Shown: positions 44,653 to 57,100 of the stretch, piece after piece
Numbering within the stretch: position 1 is the stretch's first letter
Layout: each line of letters opens with the position of its first letter
NCBI GenBank assembly: GCA_040954595.2
Contig: CM082583.2
Coordinates: forward strand, 3,906,001 to 3,970,000
Length of the DNA: 64,000 nt
Direction: 5' to 3'
Source of the DNA: Balanoglossus misakiensis
Lineage: Eukaryota > Hemichordata
The notes under the pieces: model-generated
The model's database searches: none
Told to the model about the DNA's origin: nothing
Seen by the model: the letters and a program-made list of their open reading frames with translations, nothing else
Made by a program: the position numbers and the translations under genes

Positions 44653-45699
44653 CAGAAATAATAAGGCTTGTCGCTGAAATTTTAAACTAACTTTGAAAGG
44701 TAACATATACACCGCGAATACTACAGCGGGCGTCAAACGTCAAATCTTGCCCGTAATGACTGAGTTTAAAGTAAATTGCTCCTAATAGCTGAAGGCCAGG
44801 ACAATGACGGCAAAATGAAACGCATTTCCGATATTTAATAAATATATCTCACCGTGTACGTGAAGTACTAAACGAAAAGAACGATTTACGATCTAATCTT
44901 TACTATAAAAAGAACTGATTCCGACTAGGTTACCCATCAGGGTGGAACATTTGACTTCAGTCGATTGAAAAAAAAATGTTGCCAGTCAATTGTGAGAATA
45001 TTATTTGCCTTTACATTATAAAAGTGTGAAAATATTGGCCTTATGCGTTTGAAAAAAAAACTGGTTTTCTCAGAACAAATTGGTTCCCCTTGGGCGGTAT
45101 TATCTGTTTTTTAGAATTTTACAAGGTTTAATAAGCACGAAGTGATCTCTTCATTAATAAGAAACACATTGGACAATTTCAAGCGGTCCGAAAGTTCAAC
45201 CAGTTGTTTTCTGATTTCACTGAAGACGCGTTTATTGTAACCAGCTGGTATTCTGACAAAGAGTGTAAACATACTGAACTTTGGATCTAACATAACTGAA
45301 ACAATGCAATTTTATACGACTGAAAGTTCACAAAAAATTACCGAAACATTGGCAAATAAAATCCCAACTGAAGAAATGTAACAGCTTGAAATATTTATGT
45401 TGTCGTTTAATTAATTCGTCGTTTTCTTTTATCAGATTACAAAATGTATACTAATTAATGTACTCAATTCAGTTTGATAGCAAAAACATTGTCAGTCGTG
45501 AAATACTTGGAATAAGGCAAAATTCACTTTTAATTAACTATATTCTTTAAACAAGGTCAAAGGTGATGTTGCAAAGTGGCGTTTAATCACGACAAACAGA
45601 AGAAGCTCTAATGGAGTGTATTTTTTAAAATTAAAATTGCCGATGACATGATCCCAAATTTCTACTTTGTATGTGGATGACATGAATTTACTGTGGTTT
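44653..45699. other. Intergenic region between the C1q paralogs, right part
   Basis: No exon recognised. Sequence from about 45500 on resembles the 3' flank of C1q gene A (41220-41440), so the duplication included the downstream region. Confidence 0.5.
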
Positions 45700-47401
45700 T
45701 TAGTCGGGGTAGATAAGGAACCCACTGAAGGTGTTACAGGGAATACCGCCACCACAATAGTGAAATCTGTAACTGGTACCATCACGTAGCACTAGTTTGA
45801 CTTCATCACCTCGGTTCAGGTGTAACATACCACTCTGAGATTGCAAAGTGTAGTCTGAATAGCTACCGCGAAAAATTCTAAACATGGCGACACCATTCTG
45901 TTTAAGTCGTACATCAATGTTTTTGCCGGAAAATGAACGGAATGTGAAAGAAAAGTAATAGAAGCCAGGAACCTCACAGGTAAACACACCTGAACCGAGA
46001 TTGATATTTGCACCTTCGTTTAATATGACATCAGTATACGTGAGAGTTTGCTCTGAACTGGTCCCTTCTAAACCACTCTTCCCTGCTACAGTGAATGCCA
46101 CCTTAGTAGCTTGTTGCACTTCGCCAGTTTCACCTTTCTGACCCTTGACCCCTGGTACTCCAGGTCCACCTGTAGTACCATCAGTCCCATTTTCACCGCT
46201 CTCACCCTTTGGACCTTGTGGACCAATTTTCCCAGGACGCCCAGTTTCACCTTTGTCTCCAGGTTCACCTAACATTGTGAAGACAAAGACATCTTGATCA
46301 ATCTGTTGATTCATGGATTCCGATAAAATGTATTGAAATAAAGTTAACAAGCAGTAACAAACTGAATGTGTGTACTGTGTATTGATGCAGAGATGTCGGA
46401 TTTAAGAAAATAAATTTTGAGTCGTGGAATATTTTGAATACGTCAAATTTCAGCTTTACTGGTAAATCACTGATGAAGGGAAATAACCTTTCTTTGTGTT
46501 TAAAAATTCAACCTCAAAATAAATGAACAGGAAATTCCATTGCATATAACGTGATATATTAAGTTGTCAGCCTATTTCTCATCACATTCTTTAGTCTAAA
46601 TAATTCTACTCAGGATTTTTTGCGTCTGATGTTTGCTTCATGCAATAGTTTTAAAGACAATACCTTTATCTCCTTTGACAGAAACATCGCCCTTCTCGCC
46701 TTTCTCACCAGGTTCACCTTTGACCCCTTGAGTACCAACGGGACCAATCACACCAGGCAGACCTACAACGTGGGAGAGAGGCTTCAACAATTACTCCTCC
46801 CATTGGTACACGTTTTAAAGGATTACAACCAGCTCTTATTTACATATGCCTATATGGTCAAAAGGGTGTGACTAAGCCTTCGAATTACCATGGCACACTA
46901 TTCCGGGTGGCCGCGCCTTGAAAACCGTGTCTTGTTCATTGATGTTTGTGTAAAGACGAGTCTTTACTAAATTCTGTTTCTTATCAGAGGAATACCACTA
47001 AAAGTGTTACAGGGAGTTTAAGAAAAAAACTCCTTTCAAACTGACGTTAGTAAACAGCAATATATTGCTTACTTAGTAGAATATGTTTGTAAACCATGTT
47101 AGTTGTAACCATAACATGTAATTGACTTGGAGGCAACAGTAACTTCCTGTTTACCGTCGTCAAATGTTTTTCCTAAACTCACTGTAACATGAAAATCATC
47201 TGTACGGAGATCAGTCTTACCCTGTCTTCCAACTGGACCGGGAATGCCGGGTGTCCCTGGAGGGCCTGGTGGTCCAACTGGTCCTCTTGTATCCGGACAT
47301 GAATCCGGACAAATACTGAGACAATGGTCTGCACTAGTGTTTTGCGAAACGCATGTTCTCACAAACACGAACAGCAGCGCAATAGCGATGTTAATAGCCA
47401 T
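45700..47401 (-). CDS. Secreted collagen-stalk C1q-domain protein B
   Basis: Three minus-strand exons, 47401-47221, 46762-46664 and 46268-45700, encode 282 residues. The first two exons have exactly the lengths of gene A (181 and 99 bases). Signal peptide MAINIAIALLFVFVRT leads to a Cys-containing linker (DHCLSICPDSCPD) suited to inter-chain disulfides. A nearly continuous Gly-X-Y stalk follows (interrupted at DVSVKGDK), then a C1q domain (FTCEVPGFYYFSF, SGMLHLNRGDEVKLV, NTFSGFLIYPD). It has the complete exon 3 stalk that gene A has partly lost. Tandem arrangement, shared intron positions and similar intron sequence show a tandem duplication with a period of about 4.4 kb. Role inferred as innate recognition or extracellular scaffold. 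Confidence 0.92.
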
Positions 47402-47623
47402 GCTGAAAAAGTGCATAATGAGTAGGTAATTATAGAAGCAGCTCTCCAGTTGAGCGAAAACCCGCAGTATCATGACAGATCGCAACTAAAAGCAGAATAC
47501 ATGGGCAGAAATAAAGGACATACAATGTGTATACGAATGTTATTGTTCCGTTCTGTCAAACGGGCATAAATATGCAACCGTGATATGTGTTAAGGCTTGG
47601 TAAAAATTTATAACAATTCCCCC

Positions 47624-47654
47624 CCCCCCCTCTCTCTCTCTCTCTCTCCTTCTC

Positions 47655-47706
<52 letters not shown>

Positions 47707-47945
47707 CGTCTCTATCTCTCTCCGTCTATCTCTCGCCGTCTCTATCTCTCTCCTTCTCTCTCTCTCTCTCCGTCTATCTCTCGCCGTCTCTATCTCTCGC
47801 CGTCTCTATCTCTCTCCTTCTCTCTCTCTCTCTCGCCGTCTCTATCTCTCTCCGTCTATCTCTCGCCGTCTCTATCTCTCTCCTTCTCTCTCTCTCGCCG
47901 TCTCTATCTCTCTCCTTCTCTCTCTCTCTCTCTCTCTCTCTCGCC

Positions 47946-47984
<39 letters not shown>

Positions 47985-48011
47985 TCTCCCCCCCCTCTCT
48001 CTCTCTCTCTC
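47624..48011. repeat. CT microsatellite with higher-order structure
   Basis: Runs of TC are punctuated by recurring blocks of GCCGTCTCTATCTCTC and TCCTTCTCTC, so blocks of tens of bases are themselves repeated. Its Ser/Leu-rich open frame is an artefact. Confidence 0.95.
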
Positions 48012-48185
48012 AATTCTGGGAGATACTCTAGTGAATCGTATCACAACATTCAACTGCAGTACACACGTTTCGCAAATGGGATTCTAGCTGTAGATGTACC
48101 TAAAACGAGACCGCCAAATATCCTATATATTTTCAGCAAGCATAAAACACAGGACTGGATATACAGTAGGCAAATTATCCAGTCG

Positions 48186-48654
48186 TAATTTTTGTTTCAA
48201 ACTGAACTACCATTAGTCCATGCAGATGAAGGCAGTGAACTATACACAAGCATTATAAACCCTAAATATGAGTGCATATGCAAGTTTTAACCAGATAAAT
48301 AATAAAGCTTTGCCGCAAGCGATTATGGCCGCCACCGTGGGATAATGCAAGAAACAATGAAAATGTTGCATTTCCGGTTGTGAAACTTCATAAACAAAAC
48401 ATGATCTCACCCACTTGAGCTCATGGAAGTAAATGTACACCACTGAGAAATCAGATTTTAATTTTTGATTGCAATATTGCATTTTTTTTAAAATTGCAGG
48501 AATTTTCGTTTTTCTTTAATTTTTGGCAATTTTGTCATAAATAAGTGTTGAGCTTGATATATTATCATGAAATATCATTTAATATACATAATTAAAAGCA
48601 TATATGAGATTATTTAAAACTTTAATTTTTTATCCAGTTGCAGCTTACGTGCCT
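48186..48654. mobile_element. AGGCACG-family TTAA MITE, left end missing
   Basis: Highly similar to 19605-20074, starting at about TAATTTTTGTTTCAAACTG. The right terminal repeat AGTTGCAGCTTACGTGCCT and the following TTAA (48655-48658) are intact, but the left terminus is absent. Confidence 0.85.
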
Positions 48655-49005
48655 TTAATTATTATTTTAATTTTATTATTTTGTTTATTTTATCAACTCA
48701 AAAATAACTAAATTCATATAAATTTGTAAATAGTTTTTTTTTATAATTAGCCAAATTTTATTGTTGTATGACTAAAAAATCATACGTTATTGTTACTATT
48801 ATTACTATTTATTTTTAATTTCCAAACCCTACATCTAATCAAGTATTCGAGTGGTTTAGAATGATGTTTATTGCTTTGAATCCTTTGTCAGAAATATTTC
48901 GATTTCGTCATATAATTTTGGTAAAATCCGACACAGTGCCATACTCATTAAAGAGTAAGTACCAAAACTCCCAAGTCACGTGATTTGATGCTGCTTGTGT
49001 TGCAG

Positions 49006-49573
49006 CCTGAACATCCAAACCCTGGACAACCTTACGGTGGTGGTCAGTTCAAAGGATCCTTACGGGACGATGACAAGGGTCGTGAATTGCTACGACTGTT
49101 GAGGATTGCATTTGATCGCCGACTGACTTTCACTATCGATGGGGAATCAAACAAAGTAGACTGGAATGGCATAACACATAAGAGATACAAGATGTAAGTT
49201 TGATTTCCATTATTGCTATTTCATCACACTGACACCCATATAATATCAATTAACCAACAATATGTTACTTTTTTGCAATGTGTATCAGAAATTTAAAGGG
49301 GTCTTCATGTTAGCTCTTGTTTCCCTGTTTGGTTTGGTTTTTTTCTATCACGTCACTTTTTACGTTCAACATATTTGTTACAAAAACTTCGTACTGTGCT
49401 TTAGTGTATATTTGACATTTCCATTTAATGTCATAATTTGTAATCGTTAGTCGTAGTTGAGAGTTACCAACTACAGATTTGTTTATTTATCCAGGCGTAT
49501 TTGGATAGAAGATGACTGGCCATCTTATGTTTCAAAAGTGAAGAAAGAATTGGCTGCAAAAGGAGTGGTGTAA
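49006..49573 (+). CDS. Deltex C-terminal (DTC) domain protein, last two exons
   Basis: Exons 49006-49193 and 49495-49573 join in phase 2 and end at TAA. They read PEHPNPGQPY, then DDDKGRELLRLLRIAFDRRL, FTIDGESNKVDWNGITHKRY, and finally ELAAKGVV, the order of the Deltex C-terminal domain found in DTX3, DTX3L and related E3 ubiquitin ligases. In those proteins the DTC follows a RING finger and helps handle ADP-ribose or NAD-linked substrates. The RING and the first half of the DTC are not seen. They must lie on more distant upstream exons, possibly beyond the C1q genes, or be lost. The splice sites (TTGCAG, GTAAGT, ATCCAG) are good. AATAAA at 49884-49889 could be the poly(A) signal. Confidence 0.75.
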
Positions 49574-50395
49574 ATGTCAAGACGCCCTCACAACGTGGTT
49601 GTAGCCACCACATGGAATGCATAATGAGAAAGACCTCAAGTGAATGTCAAGTACTCCGTGACGAATAGTCATTCTCTCTCAAATTATTTGGAGTTTTATA
49701 AATATTTTATTGTATTATACCGAATAAGATTTGGTAAAGGAAAGCTAGTGTAGAATCGGATTTTGTCAAGAAAAATGTAGAAGATAAGGATTACTCTGTG
49801 TGTAGTCACGGTATATTTCAAGTACAGAATTATCGCTGATCTGGTTCAGTTCATTTGGGATAATTGCATAAAATGAATGTAGTAATAAACTCTATAAAAC
49901 TCTCAGCACAGTACATGTAGCCTACATGTATACACTCGACATTTGGTTAGAAATACCACATTATCCCAAAGTACAACGAATACTATTTTTTTTACCCACT
50001 GATTTGTAATATAAAAGAAATTCATTTTTCTTATACTTAGCACTCAAATCTAATTCTTGCATATATCCAAGTTATTTTACACAGTGGGGTTTTAACACAT
50101 TACTACACAGAATATAGATTTGAAAGCCATGTCAATTTTTGCAAAATAATTCTGAAGATATTTAAATTCCATCAACACAAATGATATCAATTTATCACAT
50201 GATAATATGGTTTCTTGAATATAGTCTTACAAGTAACATTTTATTTTCAATTATGTACATAAAATTTGTAACATGGGAAATAAATAACCAATAAAAACCA
50301 ATACTCATGGTTTTGTTACGTCTGTAAATCTAATAACGGATCCTATCTATCTTGCTAATAATCTGTTCTGAACCTCTAGGCTAACGCGTATCTGT

Positions 50396-50527
50396 TGTGA
50401 TTGGACAAAAGCTATTTCAAACATTACAACCTCGAAGTTTGAGTTTGTTTGCCAATCAAAATATGCTTTGGTGAAGTTGAATGAGAAACACTCCTTATCA
50501 AACTATGGAATATGGTTACAAGTCAAA
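50396..50527 (+). pseudogene. Second, diverged relic of the RecQ-like helicase element
   Basis: Starting at TTGTGATTGGACAAAAGCTAT, this matches 38774 onward (GTGATTGGCCAAAAGTTATT), including the part reading KYAL and the Tyr-Gly segment, with many changes. No helicase motif survives. Confidence 0.6.
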
Positions 50528-50532
50528 GATCG

Positions 50533-50611
50533 TAGTCTGGTCCCCTGCCCCATTCCCAAAGCTGTGCTACGTAGCGCAGCCAGCGGTGGGATTGGGGCAG
50601 GGACCAGACTA
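50533..50611. repeat. Collapsed inverted repeat of the helicase-element family
   Basis: TAGTCTGGTCCCCTGCCCC on the left and GGGGCAGGGACCAGACTA on the right form a 79-base palindrome. It is the same terminal sequence as 38664-38728 and 39403-39480, with almost nothing between the arms. Confidence 0.8.
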
Positions 50612-51150
50612 GAGCCAGCGCCAGAAACGGGGGGCCTAGGGGAACCTACCCTGCCTGGCAAACCCAAATAATCTAAGGGGACCGCACTTCGTACCTCGAT
50701 CTCTCCGAGTGATCCCATGTGTATTCGATAGATCAGAATGTATCGCACTAGAGGGTATTTAAAACCCGTGACAGTGTTGGTTACAATCTATAAATTAATT
50801 TTATTAACCATATAAAGCTATCCTGGAGACAAACTCTACGACAGCACCCTTCAACAAAATAGAATCTTCCAGTCACGGCGCATGCGTAATTTTGGGATAT
50901 TTGTGTTCAACTTCTGAGGGACTCTCCGGTAGCTGTCAAGTCGCTGTGTTTTGACACAAATTGCCGAATTTGAGCAAATTCCTCAGAGTTCGAATCGTCT
51001 ATACGAACAGTCGAGTCATAGGATTTCCAAGTTTGTATCGAATCGATAATATCGTTCACTTTTTCTCCATTTTTAAGCTGAAGACGCTTTAATAACGTTG
51101 CTGTTCATTGGTTCTACGACTACGGTGACTTTCATCTTTTAGCGTCGTGT

Positions 51151-51164
51151 GTAACCATGGCAGC
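51151..51164 (+). promoter_or_regulatory. Candidate RFX X-box over the TTC21B start codon
   Basis: GTAACC AT GGCAGC fits the X-box consensus GTNRCC N(0-3) RGYAAC with one mismatch. RFX factors drive ciliary genes, and TTC21B is one. The site spans the ATG itself, which is unusual, so it may be coincidence. Confidence 0.35.
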
Positions 51165-54100
51165 TGCTGATTCAGTGACGCTGGTAAGTTGAAACAGGAT
51201 TGGGGGTAGCAACCGTGCCCTTGAGGTACATAATCTAGCAAGTATTTCGTGGAAGCAGTAGGATTGATTAAAGTAATCGTTCTGGTACAGAAAACCCCGG
51301 CGCGGGCATGATATGGTACATACAACATGATCTGGGATAGCTGCAGCTCGGCAGCTCAAAAGTTTTGCCCCGTTGGTTTGTGTCTCAGTTCAGACAGCAA
51401 AACTTCGAGCTACTGAACTGCAGCTAGATCTGGGAGATAATTTAGTCTTTCAAATCAGAATATCTGAGTTTCCACAAGGCATTTGCGTAGTTGGGGATTT
51501 GAACATGCTTGGATGTCATCATCTTGCATGTCATGGAGTGATGTTCGCACCATTCTGAGGAACTCTAGTGGGACTGTCCAGTTCCTAACCTGTCAATCAT
51601 GACACAGCAAGGACGGTATAACAGTTGCTTGCGCCTCTGGAGCTCAATGTCACTCACACCTTCAGTGCTCTGTTGTGATGTCATGAAACACTGAATCCAC
51701 AAGGAACTCCCCTGTGATAGTTTACCTGCTTCGCTTATTTATACACAACGTGTCTTCTAACATGTCCTTGTTATGGGATACAAGCATCATTGGGTGCTTG
51801 CAGGACTATGAAACCCCTTGCGTTACAAACCAAATCCAAACAAAAGTCATATACTAATACTAGTGTTCGGCTAAACAATGAGACTCCAACTTCTAAGTCT
51901 TCTCTGGAATTTGAATATGTTAGTGGTTATTATTCAAATTGTATATAATTAATATCAGATTTTAATTTCAGTTTTTAATGTCTCAATCCTACTGTTACTA
52001 AATGTTAATTGCAACATGGGAAATTTTTTTTACTCATAGTTGTAACCGTGATATACTATTTTCCTGTTTATTCAGGCTGGTCTGAACTATTATTGCCGTG
52101 AAAGGTACTTCCGTCATATGCAGAATGTGGCTTTGGAAAGTCTGAAGAAATATGGCAGTGATCCTGTGCTCCTCTTTTTCAAAGCTTATAGTCTCATTTT
52201 GGAAGGTAAGGGATATGTCATTGTTAAGGTAGATGACTACTCACATGCAGTGTGTGCATGGTTATCATATCCCATAGCCTGACATGCAGAATTTTGAGAA
52301 AACAGTGTTAGAAATTATTTTGTCATTTTCTTGACATTTTCATATAAGGTGCGAAAAGAGAAGAATTATTAAATGATCTAAGGAAAACGCTATGTCACCG
52401 TGCTTGATTTTTTTGATAGAGCTGTTCAGATATTTTCACCATAGGAAAACTATGGCATTAGTGCAAGAAAAGTGCTGAATCAGCATTTTCCACAATCTTT
52501 GAGACCCTCCGACAGAAAAAGTAGCATGGGAACACCATGTTGGCGCTGTATATTTGTTTTTAACATTCTTTGATAAATAATATACATATATAAATCAGGA
52601 AAATGGCATTATTCTTACTTGTGAGTAGTTGTCCGTACCGGTACATCTGTGGTGCCATCTTTCCATCCAGTCATTACTCAGGCGAAACGTGTATTCTTCT
52701 TTCATTTGTCAAACTTTTCCTTTGCCAAAGTGTTTTACTTAAGCCCTCGTAGTTTTCATACAAGAGTTAATGCTGAAAGAAACATTGTCAAAGCATTGTA
52801 TATTATGCCTTGATCGTATAGATCGCATTCCAGAGGGTATGAGAGAGTTGGAAGCACTGAAAGACAAACCAGAAGTGATGTTATGTTCTATCATGGCTCT
52901 CATGTATGCTCACAAGAAATGTAAAACAGTGGGTGAGTATTATGTCACTTTGCATTCATAACTACTAACTTTAACCCTTTCACCACCATGGTTTGGTCCA
53001 AACCCATTGTGTTCTATGGTAAGGTTGGACCTCTGTAGAGGGAACTGGGGGTGAAAGGGTTAAAGAAGTCTAGGAGCACCTACATTTGTGAGAAATTGTG
53101 CACAGACATATACAGTAGTTCAGAACAGTTGTCTGACAGTGCAGCCACCAAAATAGTTTGTCAGCACTTGAAATACAAGTTTTTTTAAATCTTGAAAAGA
53201 TTGAGCTTGGTAAAAAATTTATTCCACTTTCACAAATTTTTAATCAAATGGAATCAAATACCACGCTGCAATCAGTGAATTTGATGTTTAAGTAACAGTG
53301 TGACATTTTCTTGTTTAGTGTTTGCGAATTAACACAAACCTCCTGTCCCTGTTTGTAAAAATGTAAGTCGAGAAAAGTCACTTCTCGCTTGACACCCCCA
53401 AAATTATGAATTTTTTATTGATTCTACAAGTAAACTACCGAAAGTGGCAAACACAGTTCTAAATTTCCTAGTTGAAGTCAGTTGCTGCCAGTTGGCTTGT
53501 ATTATTTTTATCTCCAAACACCGGTACAGTGCTGTCTCACTTTTCATAAATTTTCCAAGTATTGTATGTGCCTGCAGGATAGGATGTGACAAAGTAAATC
53601 ATTTGTGTAATTTACAGATAAAGAAGCTGTTCAAGAATTAGACGCTAAACTGAAAGAAGAGAGAAAACATGCCAGAGAGAAGGTATGGATTCTACTCTAT
53701 TCACATTTACATGGATATATTTGTTTATTTCTATTAAACCACTTATTATGCGGTAGGTAGGCATGGTTGGTTATGTGATGTTCAGTAGTGGAGTTGAATT
53801 GGGGAGACCTTTGTGTTTGTTGACATTTCCCCCACAATGCCACTGATGTCTTTGTAACAGTAGTTACAGGAAGGCAAACAAATGTAAATATGCTGATTGA
53901 TACTGATTTGGATTTACTGGTAGTATGTGCCACCCATTTTGATAAGTGTCTTACATTATGACTGTACTAATGATAAAGCAATAAAAAATCATATTTTCAT
54001 GACACTTTAGCTGTAATGATTATCTGGTCTGTTTCCGATCAATGTTTCTCCAGACTTGATAGAGTTGGAATTCACATTAGAGTCTGACACTTTATCCTTA

Positions 54101-57100
54101 TCATCTCAGTCAGTCTCTACATGACGTTTGCTCTACTCATACCAGAAAGTCGTGGTTTTCTGTATTTCTAGTTTCATTATTAAACATCCAAACGTCAAGA
54201 TGTGACATAATGAATGTATTGTGTTTTTAGTTGACCACAAGTTTTAAAAATGCAGTTTTCCAGCAGTGCTCATCCCAAATCTTTTGGTTTCACAGGCTCT
54301 TTATTTTGCCGGGTTATTTCTGTGGCATACTGGCAGACATGACAAAGCGAGAGAATATGTTGATAGGATGTTGAAGATGTCACCACAAGCAGCAGAGGTA
54401 TGTACCATTAAATTCTGATTTGTGGTGTAATTTGTTTTCACTGCAAAGGAACATTAGATCAGTGAACTACCTGGAAAGGAAAAACTTTATATCCTTATAC
54501 ATGTGAGATGAACCCACAAGTGAGGTTCATGTGTTGTCATAAAAACATTAATGCATTAATGTATGTAAATGCATTAATTGATTATTTCAGGGCTTAATAT
54601 TGAGAGGATGGATCGACTTGACATGCGGAAGAGATGCTTATACCAAGAAATCCCTGAAATACTTTGATGATGCTTTGAAGTAAGTAAATCACTGCATTTG
54701 GCATCACACACACAATTCTATGCGTGAGGATTTGATATGATTGGTTATATATTATTTCACAATTTTGTATGCCCCAATGACCCAAGATGGACCAAACACA
54801 CATCGTATGTCGTAATGTGCGAGGTGAAGCTCAGTACATTATGGAGTCCAGGTACAGTAAAACCTAACAAAATACTGATGTTAATATGTACAAAATGTCA
54901 ATTTATTTATCAGTATCTCAGGCAAAGAAGTGGAGGCACTTTTCGGGAAGGCAAAGTTTTACGTCAGCAGACACAACTACAGTGGTTCATTGGAACTCAT
55001 CAACCAGGCTGTTGTTGCATATCCTGGATTTATGCCAGCCCTTATTGAAAAAATGAGATTGCAGCTGGCGTTGCAAGATTGGGAACAAACCATCGAAACA
55101 TCACAGAGGTTAGTTTGTTTTTTTCAAGAGATTGTTAGTAGAAAAAATTCCAATGGAACCGATGGATGGAAAACTTCATTTCATTATTTTATTTTCCTAA
55201 ATCAAAACAGTGTACTTGATCTCAAAGTAATGGTTTTCAGTCAGTGGAACCAGTTGAAATGTACAATTGTAGCTAAGAGTGATTTTAGGAAGTGTTACTG
55301 TAGATGTTCCCTGTGACAATGTACCCAAAGCTACAGTTGTTAATTTGTATATGAGTGAGTGTATTTTTGAGGTGTTCAACTATAGTTTCTTAATACATCG
55401 CTCTTCATTGTATTTCAGAGCATTGTCCCAAGACTCTCAAAGCATTGAAGCCACACGTGTTCAGATCTTACACATGTTATGCAGAGAAGGCAGTTATGAT
55501 GAGGTCAGTTTTTTTGGCCCAGGTTTGACTCGGTCCTTTTTTGAGATGTTCTATGCAACATGCACTGATGCAGAGAACACATCAAATTATTAATATTTTC
55601 TTATAAACTTTCCCTATTGGTCCTATTACATCCCGGAACTTTCTGTGAACTCAATTTTTCTGAAAATGCTCATCAACTTGGTTTTAAGTTTGGTCTGCAG
55701 ACTGCTGAACCCAAGGAAAATTCTCTGTCATTCATCCTTTATCCAATAAATTGTGTATGTCAAATACTAAATGCACCCTTGCAGTTTGTGGTTGTGTTAG
55801 ACCATATATTCCTGATATCAAATGCCAATAATTCTGATAAAATGGGAGTACAGTGTCCTTGATGCTGTATTTTAAGATTTAAATTGTGAATTTTAATGTA
55901 TGATGTGAACTTCAATCAGTCTTTTTCCTCATATTGCAGGCTGCTAATAAACTTGGTGAATTAATACAGTTACTGGATCGATTTGAACCTAAGAATCCAT
56001 GGATATACTACACAATGTCACAGGCATTCTGTCGTGTGGTAAGTTGATAATGATATAAATCACATTGCTATGTCATTCCAAGTTCTTCTTAAACCAATGA
56101 TTTACAAATTTAGTAAACATAGATTTACAGTAACTGTTGTAAAAATGTGTCTTCTATAAATTTGACTCTAATGGCAATACCATTATGGCTGTCAGACAAC
56201 CATTGTGTTAGAAATGTTCGTGTCATGAGTTGTTTCACTTGTTCTAACCGCATGATGTAATTCATTGAACCAATCGAACGCTCACTCGCATGATGTTGTG
56301 TTGTGTTGTGATATGATCCAGACAAAATCAATGGTTTAAAACTAGAATGACACAAATCGGAGGCATTTAATATACGTAATGATCAGTGGGCCCTGCCTCT
56401 ATGCCCATATGACGTGCCACTGACTCAACAAACTTACTTGTGACTCAAGAAAATGATCCACGATCGAGGTATGTAAGAGTACTTCAAAGTGAATACTCGG
56501 AGTTCAATGACCAAGTTTGACTTCAAAGCCGAATTCTCAGACTTGTTCACTCCAACTACCCAGACTTTCAAGTCCGACTCGGTCTTTGAACTCGGAGTAT
56601 ACACACTCTCTGAAGAACTCTTAAATGCAAAGGTATAGGGCAGACTCAGAAAAAAATTGGGAAGTCCTCAAATTGACTCAAATGTTAAAAATGAGATATT
56701 TTCTTGACTATTTTGAAATGTTTGCATTGTTTATTGACAGTGTGGTCGGAACACTCTAGTGTTGCAACAGACGTTTACTTTGATGGAGAGAGCACTGGGA
56801 CTGGACAACATGAATTCAGAATATGCAACCGAAGCTGGCTATGAATTATTACTACAAGGCAAAGTCAGAGATGCTATGAAATGCTACAGAAATGCCATGA
56901 AATTGGATGAAACTAGTGTACCAGCTTTGACAGGTAAGAAATGTTGCACCATATCTTTCAACCTGCTACACAATGTACCAGTACTCGAATACTGGGATAT
57001 TATTGTCAAAGCATGAAAATGGATACTCTGCAGTGTATTGAAGTTGCAATGGCACTACCATTATAAAACCAACATTATACATGTACATCCATTCCTATCA

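Larger units (their letters stand above)
47402..49005. other. Non-coding: satellite and MITE sequence
   Basis: Holds the CT-rich satellite (47624-48011) and the MITE at 48186-48654, then an AT-rich stretch. No upstream exon of the Deltex-like gene was found here. Confidence 0.5.
49574..51150. other. Intergenic region before TTC21B
   Basis: Contains the Deltex-like 3' UTR, the second helicase-element relic (50396-50611) and the putative TTC21B promoter and 5' UTR (about 50820-51150). No TATA box is evident. Confidence 0.5.

Noticed and set aside
47597-48031. 144-codon open frame rich in Ser and Leu
   Set aside because: It is a translation of the CT microsatellite in all frames and has no protein-like composition.
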